DNA of 31,073 nucleotides from a virus. Location: the IMG/VR virus record IMGVR_UViG_3300037258_000235, positions 1-31,073 of that record; one strand, given 5' to 3'. The position numbers were made by a program, and so were the translations under genes. The notes below the pieces were generated by a model, which ran no database searches, had not been told where the DNA came from, and was given only the letters and a program-made list of their open reading frames with translations. Positions 13,026 to 20,580 of this stretch are shown here, one piece after another (positions within the stretch are counted from its first letter, which is position 1; every line of letters begins with the position of its first letter).

Positions 13026-13430
13026 ATGTACGCGATCACCTGTGACCTGACCGGGAAGACGGCCTACGCCGGGTGCGCGTGCCCCGACGGCCACGACCCA
13101 GCCCAGATCGGCAAGCATCACGACACCTGCCAGCTCTCCGACTTCCACGCAACCGTCGGCTGCGCGGACAAGTGCTGCGGCCAGGACCACGACCACGACC
13201 CGAAGGTATGCACCGCCGAACATCCGGCGGGGAGCTGCCCGAACCCGGCGGACTGCAAGCTGTGGCGCAACGTCCGCTCCCACCACGAAGACCCCGACGC
13301 TGACGGCCTCCCAGCCGACTGCCCTGGCGGCCACCACGGATACGGCGTCGCGGGCTGCGTGGTCTGCCACCCGCTCACCATCACGTTCACCCCGGCCGAG
13401 CCGGTCAGGCTTCAGCGAGCGACGGCATGA
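13026..13430 (+). CDS. Cys/His-rich putative metal-binding protein
   Basis: A 134-residue protein with 13 Cys and 12 His. Clusters are CACPDGH, DKCCGQDHDHDP, SCPNPADC and GCVVCHP. The density suggests several zinc ions or a stacked-ribbon fold. The start ATG follows GGGGG at a good distance. The stop overlaps the next ATG (ATGA), linking it to the structural genes. I do not recognise a named family. It might be a virion or packaging accessory, judging only by position. Confidence 0.7.
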   Translation: MYAITCDLTGKTAYAGCACPDGHDPAQIGKHHDTCQLSDFHATVGCADKCCGQDHDHDPKVCTAEHPAGSCPNPADCKLWRNVRSHHEDPDADGLPADCPGGHHGYGVAGCVVCHPLTITFTPAEPVRLQRATA

Positions 13431-13858
13431 GCGGCGGCAAGGCCAACGGCTTTATCAGCAACGTGCTGAACGCCAGCCTGCCCACCGCAACCGGTGGCAA
13501 GCCGACCGCGTTCACGAACTACGCGACCGCCTCCGCGATGACGATGCGGATCAACTCCACCCTGTCCACCGCATCGGCGGCGGGCACCGAGCTGCCGAAC
13601 GGCTCCGGGTACACCACGAACGGCCCGGCGCTCGGCGCGTCCACCCCGTCCTCTGCAGGGTCGGCGGTGACACTACCCGCGTCGACGACGAGCATCACGA
13701 ACGGCTCCGGCGGCGCGTGGACGATCGAGTCGCTCGACATCCTCGACTCCTCGCAGGCCCGCGGCTGGTGGGGTCCGTGGAACGGCCAGCCGATCTCGAT
13801 CGCCATCGGCAACACATTCTCCGTCGCGCCTAACGCTGTTTCCGCGTCCGACGCCTGA
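13427..13858 (+). CDS. Putative phage fibre or decoration-type structural protein
   Basis: A 143-residue protein with the pattern TNYATASAMTMRINSTLSTA, then GTELPNGSGYTTNG, and later LDILDSSQARGWW, NGQPISIAIGNTFSVAP. The layout (GTE...GGY...VTLPA...W.I..L.I.D....G...W.G..I.I..G.TF.) matches a beta-rich domain of many actinophage tail or head-fibre proteins. No signal peptide. It lies directly before the large repeat fibre protein. Confidence 0.65.
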   Translation: MSGGKANGFISNVLNASLPTATGGKPTAFTNYATASAMTMRINSTLSTASAAGTELPNGSGYTTNGPALGASTPSSAGSAVTLPASTTSITNGSGGAWTIESLDILDSSQARGWWGPWNGQPISIAIGNTFSVAPNAVSASDA

Positions 13859-13861
13859 CGA

Positions 13862-13896
13862 GCCGCCCTCGCGGGCCTGACCGCGCGGGAGGCGGT
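13862..13896 (+). promoter_or_regulatory. Imperfect hairpin containing the next ribosome site
   Basis: GCCGCC (13862-13867) pairs with GGCGGT (13891-13896), and CGCG (13870-13873) with CGCG (13884-13887). The GGGAGG ribosome site of the gene at 13902 falls inside. It may be a terminator or a translation control structure. Confidence 0.4.
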
Positions 13897-13901
13897 GACC
13901 A

Positions 13902-16142
13902 GTGACCACCTACCGCCTCATGGACGGCATATCAGGCCGTCCCGGTACCGGGTCATCGGGGACACAGCCGCCCACCTCACCGACCGGGTACAACGGCCCC
14001 TACCTCGCCGGAACCGTGTTCGAAGTCACGGCCGGCGGCCTGTGGTTCGAGGGCTACTACTTCTGGTGCCCCCCCGGAGGCGATACCGGCCCCCAGAAGT
14101 TCGCGTTGTGGGGCCTGACCGGCGCCAGCGCGGGCGCGGTGATCTCCGGGTCTGTCGTCACCTCGGGCACGCTCACAGCGGGCGCGTTCAACTTCGTCCC
14201 GGTAGCCTCCCCGTTCCAGCTGGCGATAGGCACCGAATACCTGCCCGCGACCGGGTACACCGCCAGTGCGGGATTCCCGCTGACGGCCAACCAGTTCGGG
14301 TCCGGTGATCCGTACAGCGGCGGGATCGTCAACGGCCCGCTGACCGCATACTCCGATGGTGACGGCGGCGGATCGGCCCCCGCGACCGCGTTTACACCAC
14401 AGGGCGTCTTCTCCACTGCCGGGTCGGACCCGTCAGTGGACATGCCGGCCAGCGGGTTCGACTCCGGGAACTTCTGGGTCGACGTCCAGGTCTCCGACAC
14501 CGCACCGTCCGGCTACACCGGCTCTTACAGGATCTGGCCGAACAAGCTTGACGTCGCCGCGACCGGCACCGGCATCGACTCGGCCGACAACTACATCCTC
14601 GGCACCGAATTCAGCCTGTCCGGGTCGTGCGCGCTGAACAACATCTGGTTCTATTCGCCAAGCGGCGCTAGCCAGCTTCCCACCCAATGCGCGATCTGGG
14701 ATGTCTCCACGCAGACGATGGTGTCGGGGACGCTGAAGACATCGCCGAGCTGGTCGGGCGCAGCCGGGTCGGGATGGGTGTCGGCCTCATACAGCGGCGT
14801 CACGCTGCCAGCGGGCGACTACAAGACGAGCGTCTGGAACGGCGCCGGCACCCCGTCCGGGTGGAACGAATACACCCTCGACTACTTCACGACTGGTGCT
14901 GGCGGTTCGGGTATCACCACCGGGCCGATCAGCGTGCCTGACGCCAGCAGTGCCACGTCGCCCGGCCAGTCGACCTACCAGACCAGCTCGACGACGTTCC
15001 TGTACCCCGACCAGTATGTGGCGACCGAAGGCCAGGCGTACTGGGTCGACGTGGAGGTCACCCCGCAAACCGCCGCGGCAGGCGCAGCGACGATAAGCGG
15101 CCAAGGGCAGCTTAGCCAGCCTGACAGCACCGACGCGGCCGGAGAGACAGTTGGCGGCCACGGATCACTCGGCCAGCCGGACAGCGCAGACGCCGCCGGG
15201 AGCACCCTGACCGGTCAGGGTAACGTCGGCCAGCCTGATAGCGCTGACAGCGCTGCGGGCACGATGGCTGGCCAGGGTTCGGTCGGCCAGCCGGACAGCA
15301 CGCTCAGCGTCATCGCCACGCTGGCCGGGCAAGGGAGCCTCGCCGACGCGGCCACCGACAGCGCGCCCGACACGATCCAAGGCGCCGGAACGCTCGCACC
15401 CGCAGCCACGATCGAAGCGCCCGCGACGCTGAGCGGCGCTAGCAGCCTGTCCGACACGGACGGCACAGGATCAGACGGCGGCATAGCCGGAGCGAGCAGC
15501 CTTGGGCAGCCAGCCTCGGCCGACGACGCCACCGGAAGCCTCGCCGGGCAAGGATCGGTCGGACCCCTCGACACCACCGACCAGGCACCAGCGACTCTCA
15601 CCGGCCAAAGCAGCCTGTCCGACACCGCGACGATCGAAGCACCCGACACGATCACCGGCCAAGGCCAGGTCAACGCGTCCACATCGCCGCAAGGTGATTC
15701 CGGGCTGACCGGCAGCAGCACGTTCGGGGCGCCCGACAGCACGCTTGGCGTGGGGGAGACGATCACAGGCGCCGGCCAGCTCGCCACAGCCTCGGACGTC
15801 GAGCCGCCTGCGACCATGGCCGGGCAAGCGCAGCTGGGCACGAGCTCGGCGGACGAACCGCCCGCGACGATGGCTGGCCAAGGGCAGCTGACCGGGACGG
15901 GCGGCGTCCCGTCCGGTCAAGGCGCCACAATGACCGGCGGAGGCCAGTTCGGCCAGCCGGACACCACCGAAGACGCCGGCGAGGTCCTCGGCGGCCACGG
16001 AAGCATCACCGCGGCCGCCACGGTCGTCACACCCGGCGGACTACCGCCGCTCCCCGACGGCATCACGGTCGGCGCGCCGTACAGCCGGTGGTCTGCTGGC
16101 GAACCTTATGGCCGTTACTCTGCAGCAGCACCCCACGGATAG
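13902..16142 (+). CDS. Large repeat fibre or adhesin-like structural protein
   Basis: A 746-residue protein from GTG 13902. It has two tandem DUF4082-like beta domains (about residues 25-200 and 225-390). The second shows FSLSGSCALNNIWFYSPSGA, then LPAGDYKTSVWN. Residues 396-709 are about 17 repeats of 18-20 residues with consensus ATLxGQGSLGQPDSADAA. The C terminus ends in PYSRWSAGEPYGRYSAAAPH. Gly/Ser/Thr-rich repeats of this kind form extended stalks. I infer a virion fibre or head/tail appendage that binds the host surface. It has no signal peptide, which argues against a host adhesin. Confidence 0.7.
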   Translation: MTTYRLMDGISGRPGTGSSGTQPPTSPTGYNGPYLAGTVFEVTAGGLWFEGYYFWCPPGGDTGPQKFALWGLTGASAGAVISGSVVTSGTLTAGAFNFVPVASPFQLAIGTEYLPATGYTASAGFPLTANQFGSGDPYSGGIVNGPLTAYSDGDGGGSAPATAFTPQGVFSTAGSDPSVDMPASGFDSGNFWVDVQVSDTAPSGYTGSYRIWPNKLDVAATGTGIDSADNYILGTEFSLSGSCALNNIWFYSPSGASQLPTQCAIWDVSTQTMVSGTLKTSPSWSGAAGSGWVSASYSGVTLPAGDYKTSVWNGAGTPSGWNEYTLDYFTTGAGGSGITTGPISVPDASSATSPGQSTYQTSSTTFLYPDQYVATEGQAYWVDVEVTPQTAAAGAATISGQGQLSQPDSTDAAGETVGGHGSLGQPDSADAAGSTLTGQGNVGQPDSADSAAGTMAGQGSVGQPDSTLSVIATLAGQGSLADAATDSAPDTIQGAGTLAPAATIEAPATLSGASSLSDTDGTGSDGGIAGASSLGQPASADDATGSLAGQGSVGPLDTTDQAPATLTGQSSLSDTATIEAPDTITGQGQVNASTSPQGDSGLTGSSTFGAPDSTLGVGETITGAGQLATASDVEPPATMAGQAQLGTSSADEPPATMAGQGQLTGTGGVPSGQGATMTGGGQFGQPDTTEDAGEVLGGHGSITAAATVVTPGGLPPLPDGITVGAPYSRWSAGEPYGRYSAAAPHG
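15087..16029 (+). repeat. About 17 in-frame tandem repeats in the fibre gene
   Basis: Degenerate 54-60 bp units encode ATxxGQGxLgqpdsxdaa. Examples are GQGQLSQPDSTDAAG, GHGSLGQPDSADAAG and GQGNVGQPDSADSAA. The first four units are the most alike, which suggests recent expansion at the 5' end of the array. Copy number is likely to vary among related phages. Confidence 0.75.
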
Positions 16143-16152
16143 GAGGCCACCG

Positions 16153-16446
16153 GTGTACCTGGCGAAGACATCCAAGCAAGACATCCTGATCCCGGTGTAC
16201 GGACCCGATGGTTTCAACTTCCTGCCGTACACGCCCAGCGTCGCGATCATCGACGAGCAAGCCGGCGAACCGGGCGATGACGACTGGGTCCCCGTCACCT
16301 GGGATTCCAACGGGGTGGCCAAGTTCCCGGCCGCGAAAAACCAGTTCACCGACTCGTCGCTGTTCGCGTGGGTGACGTTCGCGACCGCCGATGAGGCGCC
16401 GGTGATCCCGTCGGGCCGGATCCGGGTCGGTACTGGCGGGTCATGA
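16153..16446 (+). CDS. Small structural-type protein upstream of terminase
   Basis: A 97-residue protein from GTG 16153, with AGGAGG 6 nt upstream. It starts VYLAKTSKQDILIPVYGPDG and has WDSNGVAKFPAAKN and FAWVTFATADEAPVIPSGRI. This small beta-sandwich-like type is often encoded beside fibre and terminase genes in actinophages. It ends in an ATGA overlap with the large terminase. Exact function is unknown. Confidence 0.65.
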   Translation: MYLAKTSKQDILIPVYGPDGFNFLPYTPSVAIIDEQAGEPGDDDWVPVTWDSNGVAKFPAAKNQFTDSSLFAWVTFATADEAPVIPSGRIRVGTGGS

Positions 16447-17999
16447 CGCTCACCGCCTACGAGTGGGCGGCCCGCCAGTTCGAACCGAGGTCGCGCCGCT
16501 ACCGGTCGCCGCTCGCGCTCGGCCGCCACCTCGACCCGAAAGCGGGCACCTCGGCTGCGCTCAACCTCATCGACCAGGCCCTCACCGACCTCGTAGACGG
16601 CGACGCCCCCGAAAACGCCCTCATGGTGTTCATCCCGCCACAGGAAGGCAAAAGCCAGCTGTGCTCCCGCCGGTTCCCGGAATGGCTCCTGGAGCACAAC
16701 CCTGAGCTGCGCGTCGCGATCGTCTCCTACGAGCTCGACATCGCGCTCCGCTGGGGCCGCGACATCAAACGCGACATCGACCTCGCAGGCCCGGACCTGC
16801 CGATCACGATCCGCGCTGACTCCTCAGCTGCTGGCCGGTGGGAAACCCCGCAAGGCGGCGGCACCTACTGTGTCGGGATCGGCGGCCCGCTGTCCGGCAA
16901 GCCAGTGGATCTGCTGGTGATCGATGACCCGGTGAAAGATCGCGCTGACGCCGAGTCTGAGCGGATGCGGGACCGGGCGTGGGACTGGTGGGAGTCCGTC
17001 GCGGTGGCCAGGCTCGGCCCGGACGCGAAAGTCGTCCTGATCCAAACCAGGTGGCATCAGGACGACCTTGGCGGCCGGATCCTGGCCAGGCCATCCCCGC
17101 TCAAATGGCGGGTGATCAAGATCCCCGCGATCGCCGGCAACAGCGACCCCCTCGACCGCGACCCGGGCGACGAGCTCGTCAGCGTCCGCGGCCGCGCACC
17201 GGGCCACTTCCTGAACCTGCAGGCCACGATGGGCGCCTATACCTTCAGCAGCATCTACCAGCAGTCGCCGGCCGCCGCTGAGGGCAACTTCTTCCGCCGG
17301 TCCACGTTCAGGTACTGGCGCATGATCGAGCCGTGGCCGGATGGCCGGAAACGTCTCGACCTCGAAGGCCGGATCATCACCCTGACGGACTGCTGGCGGT
17401 TCGGCACCGTCGACGTCGCCGCCAGCACAAAGACGACCGCAGACTACACCGTCATCTCAATGTGGGCGGTCGCCCCGGAGGGTGACCTGATCCTCCTGGA
17501 CCGGCGCCGCGCGCAGGTCGCCCAGCACGACCATTTCGCCCTGGCCGAGCCGCTGTTTGAGCAGTGGGGGCAGTGTCAGCTGTTCGTTGAGAAGCATTTC
17601 TTCTCCTCCACGCTAGTCACCGATGCCCAAGCTGCTGGTGTCCCGGTTGCTGAGGTGGTCGCCGACATCGACAAGGTCACCCGTGCTGTCCCCGCGGCCG
17701 GCCGGATCCACGCCGGGAAGGTGTGGTTCCCCGCCGAGACGTCCGGCTGCGAATGCGGGAACTGCCCGCACGGCGTGTGGCTCGACGAGTGGTGCGACGA
17801 GCTGGCCAGCTTCCCGAAGGGCAACAACGATGACCAGGTCGACACCGTCTCGTACGCGGCCAGGATCCTCACCGCCGAATGGACACCCCCGACGTCAACG
17901 CCGCGGCGCGGGGTGGATCCGCATGAGCGGGCGGTCCAGCTGGCGTCCGGGTCGGCGATCGGTTCCGGTGAGGTTGACCTGATGAACGTCCCCTACTGA
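16443..17999 (+). CDS. terL: Terminase large subunit
   Basis: The 518-residue packaging motor. It hydrolyses ATP to pump DNA into the prohead and cuts the concatemer. Walker A is PPQEGKS (residues 65-71), Walker B LLVIDD (157-162), and the coupling motif lies in LIQTRWHQDDL (199-209). The nuclease domain has VDVA with Asp324, Glu383 in VEKHFF, and the acidic NNDDQVDT at 461-468. An unusual insert, CECGNC (436-441), with Cys451 nearby may bind zinc. Length and motifs fit a complete protein. The start overlaps the previous stop (ATGA). Confidence 0.93.
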   Translation: MTLTAYEWAARQFEPRSRRYRSPLALGRHLDPKAGTSAALNLIDQALTDLVDGDAPENALMVFIPPQEGKSQLCSRRFPEWLLEHNPELRVAIVSYELDIALRWGRDIKRDIDLAGPDLPITIRADSSAAGRWETPQGGGTYCVGIGGPLSGKPVDLLVIDDPVKDRADAESERMRDRAWDWWESVAVARLGPDAKVVLIQTRWHQDDLGGRILARPSPLKWRVIKIPAIAGNSDPLDRDPGDELVSVRGRAPGHFLNLQATMGAYTFSSIYQQSPAAAEGNFFRRSTFRYWRMIEPWPDGRKRLDLEGRIITLTDCWRFGTVDVAASTKTTADYTVISMWAVAPEGDLILLDRRRAQVAQHDHFALAEPLFEQWGQCQLFVEKHFFSSTLVTDAQAAGVPVAEVVADIDKVTRAVPAAGRIHAGKVWFPAETSGCECGNCPHGVWLDEWCDELASFPKGNNDDQVDTVSYAARILTAEWTPPTSTPRRGVDPHERAVQLASGSAIGSGEVDLMNVPY

Positions 18000-18049
18000 C
18001 CGCAGTCCGTTACCATCCGGGAGAAACCTGACAACCTGGAGGGACCGCG

Positions 18050-18277
18050 ATGGGGCTCATTCACAGCAGGGCAGCGAAGGAACGGAACCGGGCCGAGGCC
18101 GCGTTGCTCCGCGAGCAGACACGCCAGCTGCGAGGCGAACGGGTAGCAGCCGCTGACGCTGCCGCGGCCGAGTCGGGGGAGATCCGGAGCGCATTGCGGC
18201 AACCGACGCTCGGTGAAGCGCTCGCCACCCGTCGCCGCAACAAGGAACTGCGCCGCCATCAGGGCAACCAGCAGTAA
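18050..18277 (+). CDS. Small basic protein between terminase and portal
   Basis: A 75-residue helical, Arg/Ala/Glu-rich protein starting MGLIHSRAAKERNRAEAALL, with GGAGGG upstream. Proteins of this size and N terminus commonly sit between terL and the portal gene in actinophages. Role unknown. It could be a packaging or assembly accessory. Confidence 0.75.
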   Translation: MGLIHSRAAKERNRAEAALLREQTRQLRGERVAAADAAAAESGEIRSALRQPTLGEALATRRRNKELRRHQGNQQ

Positions 18278-18315
18278 TCAACGTCAACCAATAGCGACCA
18301 ACAGCCACCCACGCT

Positions 18316-18352
18316 GTCCGCTGCCACGCAAGGAGAGAACGTGGCAGCGGAC
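18316..18352 (+). promoter_or_regulatory. Perfect 13-bp hairpin at the portal start region
   Basis: GTCCGCTGCCACG (18316-18328) and CGTGGCAGCGGAC (18340-18352) are exactly complementary, with an 11-nt loop that carries AGGAGAG. A GTG at 18341 lies in the right arm. The structure could hide or present a ribosome site, or terminate the terminase transcript. Confidence 0.65.
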
Positions 18353-18369
18353 AATCGGGAGGCGCCGTC

Positions 18370-20580
18370 GTGGTCAGCAAGTGGGCGAAGGGTGCCCCGA
18401 CTGCTGACATCGGCGTCCCCGACTTCGCCTGGGGCCAATGGGGTCAAGGCCTGCTCAGCGACTGGTGGGAAACCTCGCCGGAACTGATCTGGCCGCAGTC
18501 CGTCGTCACCTTCGGACGCATGAGGCACGACCCTCAGATCAAGGGCGTCCTGGGCGCGTTCCTCTTCCCGCTGTTGCGCGCCAACTGGGCCATCGACCCG
18601 GGCGGCTGCAAGACCGAAGTAGTCCAGACCTGCGCCGACGACATGGGGTTGCCGATCCTCGGCGACGACCCGAAGCCGACCGGTGCCCGGCGCCGCGGCG
18701 TGATCTGGGGCCGTCATATCCGGCAGGCGCTGATCTACCAGATCTACGGCTATTCGCTGTTCGAACGCCGGTACCGGATCGACCCGAACGGCATGTGCCG
18801 TCTCGATAATCTGGGTCAAAGAATGCCCTGGACTGTCGCGATGATGAATTTGAATAAAGACGCGACGATCGACACGATCCAGCAGTCCACCCAGCACACC
18901 CCCATCCCGGCCTCCCGCCTCGTCTGGTACGTGTCCGACCAGGAAGGCGCCAACTGGGCGGGCATCTCCCCACTCAGGTCCTGCTACGCGCCGTGGCTGC
19001 TGAAGCACGAGACCTGGCGTGTCCACGCCACGTCGATCCGCCGGTTCGGCATGGGAATCCCCACCGTCACCGCACCCGCCGGCGCGACCGTCAACCAGGT
19101 GACCCAGGCACAGCAGCTCGCTTCCGCGATGCGCGCCGGCGACTCCGCCGGCGTCGGGCTGCCGCAGGGCTTCAAATACGAGCTCGCCGGCATGGTCGGA
19201 TCCATCCCGGACCCGATGGCATTCATCCAATACCTCGACCAGCAGATCTCCCGGCAGGCGCTGGCCGGCCTGATGGACCTGGCCACCACCCCGCACGGCT
19301 CCCGGGCGCTCGGTGAGACGTTCCTCGATTTCTTCCTCCTCTCCCTGAAGTCACTCGCCGACGAGATCGCCCTGGTCGCCACCTCCGGATGGCCGACGAT
19401 GCCGGGCATCGTCACCGACCTGGTCGACATGAACTGGGGACCGGACGAGCCCGCACCGCAAGTCGTCTGCCCCGACCTCGGCGCGAACTACGAACTCACC
19501 GAAGACGTGATCGCCAAGCTGGTCCAGTACGGCGCGATCGACCCGGACCCGGGCCTGGACAGCTTCCTGCGGAAACGGTGGGGGATCCCGCAACGCGACC
19601 CAAACGCCCCGTCGAAGATCCCGCCGCCCGGACCGCCGGATGCCCCGAAGCCGATCCCGGCCAACGAAGACGACCCCGCTGTCCCGGGTGCGGAGGAGAC
19701 GGGAGATCCGGCGCCGGAGCCTGGCGGGAAGGCGCCGAGCACGGCGATCGCGAGCGGCCCCGGCGGTAACCCTGCAACCGCCGGGGCTCTCGGAACGCTG
19801 CGCCGCAAACTGTCACCGGTCGAAGCCAAGGCAGGGTTCGAGCCTTTGACTGTCCGGCAGGAGCTGACCGACGCGTTGACGGCGCTGATGGCCGCGGTGA
19901 AGACGCAAGCGCTTGATCCGTTGCGTGACCAGATCGCGGGGCAGGTCGCCGCCGCGGTGCACGGCGGCCGGCTCGGTGACGTGGCCAGCCTCACCCCCGA
20001 CACCGGCATCCTCGCCGGCCTGGTCGCTGAGGCGATGGCCGGCCTGGCGCAGACCGCGGCCGATCGGATGCGCGGCGAAGCCGCCACCCAAGGCGTCTCG
20101 ATCCCCTCAGTCCTCGTCGCCGACCCCCGCCTCGAGCAAGTCGCCGCGGCCCGGGCCGGGATGCTCGGCGCGTACCTGACTCAGCAGGCGGCGTCCAGGG
20201 CCCTCCAGGTATCCGCAGCCGACGCACCCGCGCCGGGTGTGGCGGGGAAGATCGAGCACACTTCTGGGTCGCTGCTGGACTTCCTGACGGGCCTTTCGGA
20301 CCGGTCCCTCACCGACCAGCTCGGCGCCGCGCTGTCCGCCGCGGTGAACACCGGCCGGTCAGCGGCGATGGCCGCAGCACCCGACGACGCGGGCCCGGTT
20401 CAGTACGCGAGTTCGGAGATCCTCGACGACAACTGCTGCGGGCCGTGCCGTGACGAGGACGGCACCGTGTTCGCGTCCCTCGACGACGCTGATGCTGCTT
20501 ACCCGGTCGGGGCGTACATCGGCTGCGACGGCGGCGCGCGATGCCGTGGCGTGGTTGTGGCTCTGTGGGGAGGCGAGTGA
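18370..20580 (+). CDS. Portal protein fused to MuF-like head morphogenesis domain
   Basis: A 736-residue protein. The first 430 or so residues match the portal type of Mu gp29/DUF935: VPDFAWGQWGQGLLSDWWET, then FGRMRHDPQIKGVL, IYQIYGYSLFERRYRIDPNG and LGETFLDFFLLSLKSLADEI. A Pro/Gly-rich linker follows. The C terminus has YASSEILDDNCCGPCRDEDG and GCDGGARCRGVVVALW, a MuF signature. The portal ring is the DNA gate, and MuF domains act in head assembly. I used GTG 18370 with GGGAGG 7 nt upstream. Another frame from GTG 18341 gives a portal-like N terminus, so an indel is possible (see findings). Confidence 0.88.
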   Translation: MVSKWAKGAPTADIGVPDFAWGQWGQGLLSDWWETSPELIWPQSVVTFGRMRHDPQIKGVLGAFLFPLLRANWAIDPGGCKTEVVQTCADDMGLPILGDDPKPTGARRRGVIWGRHIRQALIYQIYGYSLFERRYRIDPNGMCRLDNLGQRMPWTVAMMNLNKDATIDTIQQSTQHTPIPASRLVWYVSDQEGANWAGISPLRSCYAPWLLKHETWRVHATSIRRFGMGIPTVTAPAGATVNQVTQAQQLASAMRAGDSAGVGLPQGFKYELAGMVGSIPDPMAFIQYLDQQISRQALAGLMDLATTPHGSRALGETFLDFFLLSLKSLADEIALVATSGWPTMPGIVTDLVDMNWGPDEPAPQVVCPDLGANYELTEDVIAKLVQYGAIDPDPGLDSFLRKRWGIPQRDPNAPSKIPPPGPPDAPKPIPANEDDPAVPGAEETGDPAPEPGGKAPSTAIASGPGGNPATAGALGTLRRKLSPVEAKAGFEPLTVRQELTDALTALMAAVKTQALDPLRDQIAGQVAAAVHGGRLGDVASLTPDTGILAGLVAEAMAGLAQTAADRMRGEAATQGVSIPSVLVADPRLEQVAAARAGMLGAYLTQQAASRALQVSAADAPAPGVAGKIEHTSGSLLDFLTGLSDRSLTDQLGAALSAAVNTGRSAAMAAAPDDAGPVQYASSEILDDNCCGPCRDEDGTVFASLDDADAAYPVGAYIGCDGGARCRGVVVALWGGE

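Noticed and set aside
15087-16029. CRISPR-like array
   Set aside because: The repeats are in-frame, degenerate and encode a fibre stalk; there are no unique spacers between identical repeats.
18259-19296. 345-residue minus-strand open frame
   Set aside because: Antisense to the portal gene; Gly/Val/Asp-rich shadow composition.
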